Shown here: positions 35,200-49,546 of the stretch, one piece after another
Position numbering within the stretch: position 1 is the stretch's first letter
Layout: each line of letters starts with the position of its first letter
Origin: Hydractinia symbiolongicarpus
Lineage: Eukaryota > Cnidaria > Hydrozoa > Anthoathecata > Hydractiniidae
Length of the DNA stretch: 64,000 bases
Assembly (NCBI RefSeq): GCF_029227915.1
Contig: NC_079882.1
Span: forward strand, 30,620,001 to 30,684,000
Direction: 5' to 3'
Translations under genes and position numbers: made by a program
The notes under the pieces: model-generated
The model's database searches: none
Told to the model about the DNA's origin: nothing
Seen by the model: the letters and a program-made list of their open reading frames with translations, nothing else

Positions 35200-37198
35200 G
35201 GATTGGTCCCACAGTAAAAAGTGACTTATTTATCTACATTCTTAAACAAAGCGCTACCACAGCGCCCAGTGTAATCGTTGAGTTCAAGCAATCATGTAAA
35301 ATTAAGAAGAATGTTACTTCTTGGTGTTCAATTGTCTCCTTTCTCGCATTTATAAGTTCAATGTCCAAAATCAGTTCAATTAAGTCCCACAGTCAATTCG
35401 TTCACTGTTAAAAGCCATGCAACTTGGTAATGTCTGAAACATATCGCTAAATGCATGTTGGTGCGAATATGTCACGCAACCGTTGTAACTCAAACGGAGT
35501 GATACCGTTACAAAATCAATGAAATTCAGATTTAGAAAACGTCTCTATTTCTTCAGCGCGAGCTAACGGATAGGATTGGTCCAACAGTAAAAAATGACTT
35601 ATTTATCTAGATTTCTTAATAAAGCGCCATCACAGCGCCCAGTGTAATCGTTGAGTTCAAGCAATCATGTCAAATTACGAAGAATGTTATTTCTTGGTGT
35701 CAAATTGTCTCATTTATCACATTTATAAGTTCAAAGTCCAAAATCAGTTCAATTAAGCCCCACAGTCAATTCGTTCACTGTTAAAAGCCATGCAACTTGG
35801 TAATGTCTGAAACATATCGCTAAACACATGTTGGTGCGAATATGTGATGCGACCGTTGTACTTCAAGCGGACGGATACCGTTAGATACTCAATGAAATGT
35901 GGTTTTTGAAACTGTCTCTATTTCTTCAGCGCGAACTAACGGCTAGGATTGGTCCCACAGTATAAAATGACTTATTTATCTACATTTCTTAAAAACGGGC
36001 TATCACAGCGCCCAGTGTAATCGTTGAGTTCCCGCAATCATGTCAAATTAAGAAGAATGTTATTTCTTGGAGTCCAATTGGCCCATTTATCACATTTATA
36101 AGTTCAAAGTCAAAAATAAGGTCAATTAAGTCCCACAGTCAATCGTTTTTGAAGTAGTTTTTGAAACTGTCTCTATTTCTTCAGAGCAACTAACGGCAAG
36201 GATTGCTGCCACAGTAAAATATGACTTATTTATCTACATTCCTAAATAAAGCGCTACCACAGCGCCCAGTGTAATCATTGAGTGCAAGCAATCATGTAAA
36301 ATTAGGAAGAATGTTACTTCTTGGTGTTCAATTGTCTCCTTTCTCACATTCATAAGGTCAAAGTTCAAGGCAGTTCAATTAAATCCCCCAGTCCATCGTT
36401 TCACTGTTAAAAGTGATGCAACCTGGTAATATCAGAAACATATTGCTAAATGCATGTTGGTACGAATATGTGACGCAACCGCTGTAACTCTAACGGAGTG
36501 ATACCGTTACAAATTCAATGAAATTTCGTTTTGAAAAACGTCTCTATATCTTCAGCGCGTACTAACAGCCAGGATTGGTCCCACAGTAAAAAATGACTTA
36601 TTTATCTAAATTTTTAAATGAAGCGCTACCACAGCGCCCAGTGTTATCGCTGAGTTCCAGCAACCATGTCGGATTAAGAAGAATGTTATTTCTTGGAGTC
36701 CAATTGGCCCATTTATCACATTTATAAGTTCAAAGTCAAAAATCAGCTCAATTAAGTCCCACAGTCAATCGTTTTTGAAGTGGTTTTTGAAACTGTCTCT
36801 ATTTCTTCAGAGCAACTAACGGCAAGGATTGCTGCCACAGTAAAATATGACTTATTTATCTAAATTTTTAAATGAAGCGCTACCACAGCGCCCAGTGTAA
36901 TCCTTGAGTTCAAGCAACCATGTCAAATTAAGAAGAATGTTATAGCTTTGAGTCCAATTGTCTTATTTATCACATTTATCAGTTCAAAGTCCAAAATCAG
37001 TTCAATTAAGTCACACAGTCAATTAGTTCCCTGGTAAAAGCCATGTAACTTGGTAATATCAGAAACATATCGCTAAATGCATGTTGGTACGAATATGTGA
37101 CGCAACCGTTGTAACTCAAACGGAGTGATACCGTTACAAATTCAATAAAATTTAGTTTTAAAAAACGTCTCTATTTCTTCAGCGCTAGCTAACGGCTA
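35200..37198 (+). repeat. Second copy of the 3,040-bp displaced segment
   Basis: Monomer starts 35200, 35573, 35946, 36200, 36572 and 36826. Similarity to the upstream copy runs from about 35350 to 36862 and stops within monomer 36826, which begins as the S-partner L (GCCACAGTAAAATATGAC) and then switches to CTAAATTTTTAAATGAAG. S units start at 35946 and 36572. Confidence 0.9.
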
Positions 37199-40100
37199 GG
37201 ATTGGTCCCACAGTAAAAAATGAATTATTTATCTAAAATTTCAAATGAAGCGCTACCACAGCGCCCAGTGTATTCGCTGAGTTCCAGCAACCATGTCAGA
37301 TTAAGAAGAATGTTATTTCTTGGAGTCCAATTGTCTCATTTATCACATTTATAAGTTCAAAGTCCAAAATCAGTTCAATTAAGTCCCACAGTCAATTCGT
37401 TCACTGTTAAAAGCCATGCAACTTGGTAATGTCTGAAACATATCGCGAAACACATGTTGGTGCGAATATGTGACGCGACCGTTGTTTTTCAAGCGGACGG
37501 ATACCGTTAGATACTCAATGAAATGTAGTTTTTGAAACTGTCTCTATTTCTTCAGCGCGAACTAACGGCTAGGATTGGTCCCACAGTAAAAAATGACTTA
37601 TTTATCAACATTTCTTAATAAAGCGCCATCACAGCGCCCAGTGTAATCGTTGAGTTCAAGCAATCATGTCAAATTAAGAAGAATATTCTTTCTTTGAGTC
37701 CAATTGTCTCATTTATCACATTTATAAGTTCAAAGTCCAAAATCAGTTCAATTAAGTCCCACAGTCAATTCGTTCACTGTTAAAAGCCATGCAACTTGGT
37801 AATGTCTGAAACATATCGCGAAACACATGTTGGTGCGAATATGTGACGCGACCGTTGTACTTCAAGCGGACGGATACCGTTAGATACTCAATGAAATGTA
37901 GTTTTTGAAACTGTCTCTATTTCTTCAGCGCGAACTAACGGCTAGGATTGGTCCCACAGTAAAAAATGACTTATTTATCTACATTTCTTAATAACGCGCT
38001 ATCACAGCGCCCAGTGTAATCGTTGAGTTTAAGCAATCATGTCAAATTAAGAAGAATGTTATTTCTTTGAGTCCAATTGTCTCATTAATCACATTTATAA
38101 GTTCAAACTCCAAAATCAGTTCAATTAAGTCCCACCGTCAATTGGTTCACTGTTAAAAGCCATGCAACTTGGTAATATCTGAAACATATCGCTAAACACA
38201 TGTTGGTACGAATATGTGACGCGACCGATGTACTTTAAGCGGACGGATACCGTTAGAAACTCAATGAAATGTAGTTATTGAAACTGTCTCTATATCTTCA
38301 GCGCGTACTAACGGCCAGGATTGGTCCCACAGTAAAAAATGACTTATTTATCTAAATTTTTAAATGAAGCGCTAACACAGCGACCAGTGTAATCGCTGAG
38401 TTCCAGCAACCATGTCGGATTAAGAAGAATGTTATTTCTTGGAGTCCAATTGGCCCATTTATCACATTTATAAGTTCAAAGTCAAAAATCAGCTCAATTA
38501 AGTCCCACAGTCAATCGTTTTTGAAGTAGTTTTTGAAACTGTCTCTATTTCTTCAGAGCAACTAACGGCAAGGATTGCTGCCACAGTAAAATATGACTTA
38601 TTTATCTACATTCTTAAATAAAGCGCTACCACAGCGCCCAGTGTAATTGTTGAGTTCAAGCAATCATATAAAATTAAGAAGAATGTTACTTTTTGGTGTT
38701 CAATTGTCTCCTTTCTCACATTCATAAGGTCAAAGTTCAAGGCAGTTCAATTAAATCCCCCAGTCAATCGTTTCACTGTTAAAAGTGAAGCAACCTGGTA
38801 ATATCAGAAACATATTGCTAAATGCATGTTGGTACGAATATGTGACGCAACAGCTGTAACTCAAACGGAGTGATACCGTTAAAAATTCAATGAAATTTAG
38901 TTTTAAAAAACGTCTCTATATCTTCAGCGCGTACTAACGGCCAGGATTGGTCCCACAGTAGAAAATGACTTATTTATCTAAATTTTTAAATGAAGCGCTA
39001 CCACAGCGCCCAGTGTAATCGCTGAGTTCCAGCAACCATGTCGGATTAAGAAGAATGTTATTTCTTGGAGTCCAATTGGCCCATTTATCACATTTATAAG
39101 TTCAAAGTCAAAAATCAGCTCACTTAAGTCCCACAGTCAATCGTTTTTAAAGTAGTTTTTGAATTTGTCTCTATTTCTTCAGAGCAACCAACGGCAAGGA
39201 TAGCTCCCACAGTACAATATCACTTATTTATCTACATTCTTAAATAAAGCGCTACCACAGCACCCAGTGTAATCGTTGAGTTCAAGCAATCATGTAAAAT
39301 TAAGAAGAATGTTACTTCTTGGTGTTCAATTGTCTCCTTTCTCACATTCATAAGGTCAAAGTTCAAGGCAGTTCAATTAAATCCCCCAGTCAATCGTTTC
39401 AATGTTAAAAGCAATGCAACCTGGTAATATCAGAAACATATCGCTAAATGCATGTTGGTACGAATATGTGACGCAACCGTTGTAACTCAAACGGAGTGAT
39501 ACCGTTACAAATTCAATAAAATTTAGTTTTAAAAAACGTCTCTTTGTCTTCAGCGCGAGCTAACGGCTAGGATTGGTCCCACAGTAAAAAATGACTTATT
39601 TATCTAAAATTTTAAAAGAAGCGCTACCACAGCGCCCAGTGTATTCGCTGAGTTCCAGCAACCATGTCAAATTAAGAAGAATGTTATTTCTTGGAGTCCA
39701 ATTGTCTCACTTATCACATTTATAAGTTAAAAGTCCAAAAGCAGCTCAATTAAGTCCCACAATCAATCGTTTCACTGTTAAAAGCTATGCAAACTCGTAA
39801 TATCAGAAACATATCGCTAAATGCTGGTTGGCATGAATATGTGACGCAACCGTTGTAACTCAAACAGAGTGATACCGTTACAAATTCAATGAAATTTAGG
39901 TTTTGAAAACGTCTCTATTTCTTCAGGGCGAGCTAACGGCAAGGATTTGTCCCACAGTAAAAAATGACTTATTTATCTACATTTCTTAATAACGCGCTAT
40001 CACAGCACCCAGTGTAATCCTTGAGTTCAAGCAATCATGTCAAATTAAGAAGAATATTCTTTCTTTGAGTCCAATTGTCTCATTTATCACATTTATAAGT

Positions 40101-43100
40101 TCAAAGTCCAAAATCAGTTCAATTAAGTTCCACAGTCAATTGGTTCACTGTTAAAAGCCATGTAACTTGGTAATATCAGAAACATATCGCTAAATGCATG
40201 TTGGTCCGAATATGCGACGCAACCGTTGTAACTCAAACGGAGTGATACCGTTACAATATCAATAAAATTTTGTTTTAAAAAACGTCTCTATTTCTTCAGC
40301 GCGAGCTAACGGCTAGGATTGGTCCCACAGTAAAAAGTTACTTATTTATCTAAAATTTTAAATGAAGCGCTACCACAGCGCCCAGTGTAATTGCTGAGTT
40401 ACAGCAACCATGTCAGATTATGAAGAATGTTATTTCTTGGAATCCAATTGGCCCATTTATCACATTTACAAGTTCAAAGTCAAAAATCAGCTCAATTAAG
40501 TCCCACAGTCAATCGTTTTTGAAGTAGTTTTTGCAACTGTCTCTATTTCTTCAGAGCAACTAACGGCAAGGATTGCTCCCACAGTAAAATATGACTTATT
40601 TATCTACATTCTTAAATAAAGCGCTACCACAGCACCCAGTGTAATCGTTGAGTTCAAGCAATCATGTAAAATTAAGAAGAATGTTACTTCTTGGTGTTCA
40701 ATTGTCTCCTTTCTCACATTCATAACGTCAAAGTCCAAAGCAGTTCAATTAAATCCCACAGGCAATCATTTCACTGGTAAAAGCGATGCAACCTGGTAAT
40801 ATCAGAAACATATCGCTAAATGCATGTTGGTACGAATATGTGACGCAACCGTTGTAACTCAAACGGAGTGATACCGTTACAAATTTTAATGAAATTTAGA
40901 TTTAGAAAACGTCTCTATTTCTTCAGCGCGAGCTAACGGATAGGATTGGTCCCACAGTAAAAAATGACTTATTTATCCACATTTCTTAATAAAGCGCCAT
41001 CACAGCGCCCAGTGTAATCGTTGAGTTCAAGCAATCATGTCAAATTAAGAAGAATATTCTTTCTTTGAGTCCAATTGTCTCATTTATCACATTTATAAGT
41101 TCAAAGTCCAAAATCAGTTCAATTAAGTCCCACAGTCAATTCGTTCACTGTTAAAAGCCATGCAACTTGGTAATGTCTGAAACATATCGCGAAACACATG
41201 TTGGTGCGAATATGTGACGCGACCGTTGTACTTCAAGCGGACGGATACCGTTAGATACTCAATGAAATGTAGTTTTTGAAACTGTCTCTATTTCTTCAGC
41301 GCGAACTAACGGCTAGGATTGGTCCCACAGTAAAAAATGACTTATTTATCCACATTTCTTAATAAAGCGCCATCACAGCGCCCAGTGTAATCGTTGAGTT
41401 CAAGCAATGATGTCAAATTAAGAAGAATATTCTTTCTTTGAGTCCAATTGTCTCATTTATCACATTTATAAGTTCAAAGTCCAAAATCAGTTCAATTAAG
41501 TCCCACAGTCAATTCGTTCACTGTTAAAAGCCATGCAACTTGGTAATGTCTGAAACATATCGCGAAACACATGTTGGTGCGAATATGTGACGCGACCGTT
41601 GTACTTCAAGCGGACGGATACCGTTAGATACTCAATGAAATGTAGTTTTTGAAACTGTCTCTATTTCTTCAGCGCGAACTAACGGCTAGGATTAGTCCCA
41701 CAGTAAAAAATGACTTATTTATCTACATTTCTTAATAACGCGCTATCACAGCGCCCAGTGTAATCGTTGAGTTCAAGCAATCATGTCAAATTAAGAAGAA
41801 TGTTATTTCTTTGAGTCCAATTGTCTCATTAATCACATTTATAAGTTCAAACTTCAAAATCAGTTCAATTAAATCCCAGAGTCAATCGTTTCACTGTTAA
41901 AAGCCATGCAACTTGGTAATGTCTGAAACATATCGCTAAATGCATGTTAGTACGAATATGTCACGCAACCGCTGTAACTCAAACGGAGTGATACCGTTAC
42001 AAATTCAATGAAATTTAGATTTAGAAAACGTCTCTATTTCTTCAGCGCGAGCTAACGGATAGGATTGGTCCCACAGTAAAAAATGACTTATTTATCCACA
42101 TTTCTTAATAAAGCGCCATCACAGCTCCCAGTGTAATCGTTGAGTTCAAGCAATCATGTCAAATTAAGAAGAATATTCTTTCTTTGAGTCCAATTGTCTC
42201 ATTTATCACATTTACAAGTTCAAAGTCAAAAATCAGCTCAATTAAGTCCCACAGTCAATCGTTTTTGAAGTAGTTTTTGCAACTGTCTCTATTTCTTCAG
42301 GGCGAGCTAACGGCTAGGATTTGTCCCACAGTAAAAAATGACTTATTTATCTACATTTCTTAATAACACGCTATCACAGCACCCAGTGTAATCCTTGAGT
42401 TCAAGCAATCATGTCAAATTAAGAAGAATATTCTTTCTTTGAGTCCAATTGTCTCATTTATCACATTTATAAGTTTAAAGTCCAAAATCAGTTCAATTAA
42501 GTTCCACAGTCAATTGGTTCACTGTTAAAAGCCATGTAACTTGGTAATATCAGAAACATATCGCTAAATGCATTTTGGTACGAATATGCGACGCAACCGT
42601 TGTAACTCAAACGGAGTGATACCGTTACAAATTCAATAAAATTTAGTTTTAAAAAACGTCTCTATTTCTTCAGCGCGAGCTAACGGCTAGGATTGGTCCC
42701 ACAGTAAAAAATTACTTATTTATCTAAAATTTTAAATGAAGCGCTACCACAGCGCCCAGTGTAATCGCTGAGTTACAGCAACCATGTCAGATTATGAAGA
42801 ATGTTATTTCTTGGAATCCAATTGGCCCATTTATCACATTTACAAGTTCAAAGTCAAAAATCAGCTCAATTAAGTCCCACAGTCAATCGTTTTTGAAGTA
42901 GTTTTTGCAACTGTCTCTATTTCTTCAGAGCAACTAACGGCAAGGATTGCTCCCACAGTAAAATATGACTTATTTATCTACATTCTTAAATAAAGCGCTA
43001 CCACAGCACCCAGTGTAATCGTTGAGTTCAAGCAATCATGTAAAATTAAGAAGAATGTTACTTCTTGGTGTTCAATTGTCTCCTTTCTCACATTCATAAG

Positions 43101-44061
43101 GTCAAAGTTTAAGGCAGTTCAATTAAATCCCCCAGTCAATCGTTTCACTGTTAAAAGCGATGCAACCTGGTAATATCAGAAACATATCGCTAAATGCATG
43201 TTGGTACGAATATGTGACGCAACCGTTGTAACTCAAACGGAGTGATACCGTTACAAATTCAATAAAATTTAGTTTTAAAAAACGTCTCTATTTCTTCAGC
43301 GCGAGCTAACGGCTAGGATTGGTCCCACAGTAAAAAATGACTTATTTATCTAAAATTTTAAATGAAGCGCTACCACAGCGCCCAGTGTATTCACTGAGTT
43401 CCAGCAACCATGTCAGATTAAGAAGAATGTTATTTCTTGGAGTCCATTTGTCTCATTTATCACATTTATAAGTTAAAAGCCCAAAATCAGCTCAATTAAG
43501 TCCCACAGTCAATCGTTTCACTGTTAAAAGCGATGCAAACTCGTAATGTCAGAAACATATCGCTAAATGCATGTTGGTATGAATATGTGACGCAACCGTT
43601 GTAACTCAAACGGAGTGATACCGTTACAACTTCAATGAAATTTAGTTTTTGAAAACGTCTCTATTTTTTCAGCGCGAGCTAACGGCTAGGATTAGTCCCA
43701 CAGTAAAAAATGACTTATTTATCTACATTTCTTAATAACGCGCTATCACAGCGCCCAGTGTAATCGTTGAGTTCAAGCAATCATGTCAAATTAAGAAGAA
43801 TATTCTTTTTTTGAGTCCAATTGTCTCATTTATCACATTTATAAGTTCAAAGTCCAAAAACAGTTCAATTAAGTCCCACAGTCAATTGGTTCACTGTTAA
43901 AAGCCATGTAACTTGGTAATATCTGAAACATATCGCTAAACACATGTTGGTACGAATATGTGACGCGACCGATGTACTTCAAGCGGACGGATACTGTTAG
44001 AAACTCAATGAAATGTAGTTTTTGAAACTGTCTCTATATCTTAAGCGCATGCTAACGGCTA
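37199..44061 (+). repeat. Mixed type I satellite block
   Basis: Monomer starts 37199, 37572, 37945, 38318, 38572, 38944, 39198, 39570, 39943, 40316, 40570, 40943, 41316, 41689, 42062, 42317, 42690, 42944, 43316 and 43689. Two displaced similarities stand out. Monomers 37572 and 37945 match 41316 and 41689 (3,744 bp; marker ATATCGCGAAACACATG). Monomers 39943, 40316 and 40570 match 42317, 42690 and 42944 (2,374 bp; markers TTCAGGGCGAGC and GGATTTGTCCC). Monomers 40943 and 41316 are near-identical neighbours, a 373-bp tandem pair. S units start at 38318, 38944, 40316, 42062 and 42690. Confidence 0.88.
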
Positions 44062-46803
44062 GGATTGGTCCCACAGTAAAAAATGACTTATTTATCTAAA
44101 ATTTTAAATGAAGCGCTACCACAGCGCCCAGTGTATACGCTGAGTTCCAGCAACCATGTCAGATTAAGAAGAATGTTATTTCTTGGAGTCCAATTGTCTC
44201 ATTTATCACATTTATAAGTTAAAAGTCCAAAATCAGCTCAATTAAGTCCCACAATCAATCGTTTCACTGTTAAAAGCTATGCAAACTCGTAATATCAGAA
44301 ACATATCGCTAAATGCTTGTTGGTATGAATATGTGACGCAACCGTTGTAACTCAAACGGAGTGATACCGTCACAAATTCAATGAAATTTAGTTTTTGAAA
44401 CTGTCTCTATATCTTAGGCGCGTGCTAACGGCTAGGATAGGTCCCACAGTAAAAAGTGACTCATTTATCTAAACTTTTAAATGAAGCGCCACCACAGCGC
44501 CCAGTGTAATCGCTAAATTCCAGCAATCGTGTCAAATTGAGGAGAATGTTATTTCTTGGAGTTTCATTGTCTCAATCATCACATTTATAATGTCAAAGGC
44601 CAAAATCAGTTCAATTAAATCCCAGAGTCAATCGTTTCACTGTTAAAAGCCATGCAACTTGGTAATGTCTGAAACATATCGCTAAACACATGTTGGTGCG
44701 AATATGTGACGCGACCGTTGTACTTCAAGCGGACGGATACCGTTAGATACTCAATGAAATGTAGTTTTTGAAAGTATCTCTATATCTTCAGCGCGTGCTA
44801 ACGGCTAGGATTGGTCCCACAGTAAAAAATGACTTATTTATCTAAACTTTTAAATGAAGCGCCACCACAGCGCCCAGTGTAATCGTTGAGTTCAAGCAAT
44901 CATGTCAAATTAAGAAGAATATTCTTTCTTTGAGTCCAATTTTCTCATTTATCACATTTATAAGTTCAAAGTCCAAAATTAGTTCAATTAAGTCCCACAG
45001 TCAATTCGTTCACTGTTAAAAGCCATGCAACTTGGTAATGTCTGAAACATATCGCGAAACACATGTTGGTGCGAATATGTGACGCGACCGTTGTACTTCA
45101 AGCGGACGGATACCGTTAGATACTCAATGAAATGTAGTTTTTGAAACTGTCTCTATTTCTTCAGCGCGAACTAACGGCTAGGATTGGTCCCACAGAAAAA
45201 ATGACTTATTTATCTACATTTCTTAATAACGCGCTATCACAGCGCCCAGTGTAATCGTTGAGTTCAAGCAATCATGTCAAATTAAGAAGATTGTTATTTC
45301 TTTGAGTCCAATTGTCTCATTAATCACATTTATAAGTTCAAACTCCAAAATCAGTTCAATTAAGTCCCACCGTCAATTGGTTCACTGTTAAAAGCCATGC
45401 AACTTGGTAATATCTGAAACATATCGCTAAACACATGTTGGTACGAATATGTGACGCGACCGATGTACTTTAAGCGGACGGATACCGTTAGAAACTCAAT
45501 GAAATGTAATTATTGAAACTGTCTCTATATCTTCAGCGCGTACTAACGGCCAGGATTGGTCCCACAGTAAAAAATGACTTATTTATCTAAATTTTTAAAT
45601 GAAGCGCTAACACAGCGACCAGTGTAATCGCTGAGTTCCAGCAACCATGTCGGATTAAGAAGAATGTTATTTCTTGGAGTCCAATTGGCCCATTTATCAC
45701 ATTTATAAGTTCAAAGTCAAAAATCAGCTCAATTAAGTCCCCCAGTCAATCGTTTTTGAAGTAGTTTTTGAAACTGTCTTTATTTCTTCAGAGCAACTAA
45801 CGGCAAGGATTGCTGCCACAGTAAAATATGACTTATTTATCTACATTCTTAAATAAAGCGCTACCACAGCGCCCAGTGTAATCGTTGAGTTCAAGCAATC
45901 ATGTAAAATTAAGAAGAATGTTACTTTTTGGTGTTCAATTGTCTCCTTTCTCACATTCATAAGGTCAAAGTTCAAGGCAGTTCAATTAAATCCCCCAGTC
46001 AATCGTTTCACTGTTAAAAGTGATGCAACCTGGTAATATCAGAAACATATTGCTAAATGCATGTTGGTACGAATATGTGACGCAACCGCTGTAACTCAAA
46101 CGGAGTGATACCGTTACAAATTCAATGAAATTTAGTTTTAAAAAACGTCTCTATATCTTCAGCGCGTACTAACGGCCAGGATTGGTCCCACAGTAAAAAA
46201 TGACTTATTTATCTAAATTTTTAAATGAAGCGCTACCACAGCGCCCAGTGTAATCGCTGAGTTCCAGCAACCATGTCGGATTAAGAAGAATGTTTTTTCT
46301 TGGAGTCCAATTGGCCCATTTATCACATTTATCAGTTCAAAGTCAAAAATTAGCTCAATTAAGTCCCACAGTCAATCGCTTTTGAAGTAGTTTTTGCAAT
46401 TGTCTCTATTTCTTCAGAGCAACTAACGGCAAGGATTGCTCCCACAGTAAAATATGACTTATTTATCTACATTCTTAAATAAAGCGCTACCACAGCACCC
46501 AGTGTAATCGTTGAGTTAAAGCAATCATGTAAAATTAAGAAGAATGTTACTTCTTGGTGTTCAATTGTCTCCTTTCTCACATTCATAAGGTCAAAGTTTA
46601 AGGCAGTTCAATTAAATCACCCAGTCAATCGTTTCACTGTTAAAAGCGATGCAACCTGGTAATATCAGAAACATATCGCTAAATGCATATTGGTACGAAT
46701 ATGTGACGCAACCGTTGTAACTCAAACGGAGTGATACCGTTACAAATTCAATAAAATTTAGTTTTAAAAACGTCTCTATTTCTTCAGCGCGAGCTAACGG
46801 CTA
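44062..46803 (+). repeat. 2,742-bp higher-order repeat, copy 1
   Basis: Monomer starts 44062, 44435, 44808, 45181, 45553, 45807, 46179 and 46433; lengths 373/373/373/372/254/372/254/371. Private variants shared with the next copy include GGATAGGTCCCACAG, TCCCACAGAAAAAATG (one base short, near 45188 and 47931) and GTTACTTTTTGGTG. The run from 45181 also parallels 37945-39942, giving an older, more diverged third copy. Confidence 0.93.
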
Positions 46804-49546
46804 GGATTGGTCCCACAGTAAAAAATGGCTTATTTGTTAAAAATTTTAAATAAAGCGCTACCACAGCGCCCAGTGTATTCGCTGAGTTCCAGCAACCATG
46901 TCAGATTAAGAAGAATGTTATTTCTTGGAGTCCAATTGTCTCATTTATCACATTTATAAGTTAAAAGTCCAAAATCAGCTCAATTAAGTCCCACAGTCAA
47001 TCGTTTCACTGTTAAAAGCGATGCAAACTCGTAATGTCAGAAACATATCGCTAAATGCATGTTGGTATGAATATGTGGCGCAACCTTTGTAACTCAAACG
47101 GAGTGATACCGTTACAAATTCAATGAAATTTAGTTTTTGAAACTGTCTCTATATCTTAAGCGCGTGCTAACGGCTAGGATAGGTCCCACAGTAAAAAATG
47201 ACTCATTTATCTAAACTTTTAAATGAAGCGCCACCACAGCGCCCAGTGTAATCGCTAAATTCCAGCAATCGTGTCAAATTGAGGAGAATGTTATTTCTTG
47301 GAGTTCCATTGTCTCAATCATCACATTTATAATGTCAAAGGCCAAAATCAGTTCAATTAAATCCCAGAGTCAATCGTTTCACTGTTAAAAGCCATGCAAC
47401 TTGGTAATGTCTGAAACATATCGCTAAACACATGTTGGTGCGAATATGTGACGCGACCGTTGTACTTCAAGCGGACGGATACCGTTAGATACTCAATGAA
47501 ATGTAGTTTTTGAAACTATCTCTATATCTTCAGCGCGTGCTAACGGCTAGGATTGGTCCCACAGTAAAAAATGACTTATTTATCTAAACTTTTAAATGAA
47601 GCGCCACCACAGCGCCCAGTGTAATCGTTGAGTTCAAGCAATCATGTCAAATTAAGAAGAATATTCTTTCTTTGAGTCCAATTTTCTCATTTATCACATT
47701 TATAAGTTCAAAGTCCAAAATCAGTTCAATTAAGTCCCACAGTCAATTCGTTCACTGTTAAAAGCCATGCAACTTGGTAATGTCTGAAACATATCGCGAA
47801 ACACATGTTGGTGCGAATATGTGACGCGACCGTTGTACTTCAAGCGGACGGATACCGTTAGATACTCAATGAAATGTAGTTTTTGAAACTGTCTCTATTT
47901 CTTCAGCGCGAACTAACGGCTAGGATTGGTCCCACAGAAAAAATGACTTATTTATCTACATTTCTTAATAACGCGCTATCACAGCGCCCAGTGTAATCGT
48001 TGAGTTCAAGCAATCATGTCAAATTAAGAAGAATGTTATTTCTTTGAGTCCAATTGTCTCATTAATCACATTTATAAGTTCAAACTCCAAAATCAGTTCA
48101 ATTAAGTCCCACCGTCAATTGGTTCACTGTTAAAAGCCATGCAACTTGGTAAAATCTGAAACATATCCCTAAACACATGTTGGTATGAATATGTGACGCG
48201 ACCGATGTACTTTAAGCGGACGGATACCGTTAGAAACTCAATGAAATGTAGTTATTGAAACTGTCTCTATATCTTCAGCGCGTACTAACGGCCAGGATTG
48301 GTCCCACAGTAAAAAATGACTTATTTATCTAAATTTTTAAATGAAGCGCTAACACAGCGACCAGTGTAATCGCTGAGTTCCAGCAACCATGTCGGATTAA
48401 GAAGAATGTTATTTCTTGGAGTCCAATTGGCCCATTTATCACATTTATAAGTTCAAAGTCAAAAATCAGCTCAATTAAGTCCCACAGTCAATCGTTTTTG
48501 AAGTAGTTTTTGAAACTGTCTCTATTTCTTCAGAGCAACTAACGGCAAGGATTGCTGCCACAGTAAAATATGACTTATTTATCTACATTCTTAAATAAAG
48601 CGCTACCACAGCGCCCAGTGTAATCGTTGAGTTCAAGCAATCATGTAAAATTAAGAAGAATGTTACTTTTTGGTGTTCAATTGTCTCCTTTCTCACATTC
48701 ATAAGGTCAAAGTTCAAGGCATTTCAATTAAATCCCCCAGTCAATCGTTTCACTGTTAAAAGTGATGCAACCTGGTAATATCAGAAACATATTGCTAAAT
48801 GCATGTTGGTACGAATATGTGACGCAACCGCTGTAACTCAAACGGAGTGATACCGTTACAAATTCAATGAAATTTAGTTTTAAAAAACGTCTCTATATCT
48901 TCAGCGCGTACTAACGGCCAGGATTGGTCCCACAGTAAAAAATGACTTATTTATCTAAATTTTTAAATGAAGCGCTACCAAAGCGCCCAGTGTAATCGCT
49001 GAGTTCCAGCAACCATGTCGGATTAAGAAGAATGTTATTTCTTGGAGTCCAATTGGACCATTTATCACATTTATAAGTTCAAAGTCAAAAATCAGCTCAA
49101 TTAAGTCCCACAGTCAATCGTTTTTGAAGTAGTTTTTGAATTTGTCTCTATTTCTTCAGAGCAACTAACGGCAAGGATTGCTCCCACAGTACAATATCAC
49201 TTATTTATCTACATTCTTAAATAAAGCGCTACCACAGCACCCAGTGTAATCGTTGAGTTCAAGCAATCATGTAAAATTAAGAAGAATTTTACTTCTTGGT
49301 GTTCAATTGTCTCCTTTCTCACATTCATAAGGTCAAAGTTCAAGGCAGTTCAATTAAATCCCCCAGTCAATCGTTTCAATGTTAAAAGCAATCCAACCTG
49401 GTAATATCAGAAACATATCGCTAAATGCATGTTGGTACGAATATGTGACGCAACCGTTGTAACTCAAACGGAGTGATACCGTTACAAATTCAATAAAATT
49501 TAGTTTTAAAAAACGTCTCTATTTCTTCAGCGCGAGCTAACGGCTA
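46804..49546 (+). repeat. 2,742-bp higher-order repeat, copy 2
   Basis: Monomer starts 46804, 47177, 47550, 47923, 48295, 48549, 48921 and 49175, displaced by 2,742 bp from copy 1. The first monomer is the least alike: it reads AAATGGCTTATTTGTTAAAAATTTT, a locally scrambled version of the usual block. The match is clearest from about 47120 onward. Confidence 0.92.
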
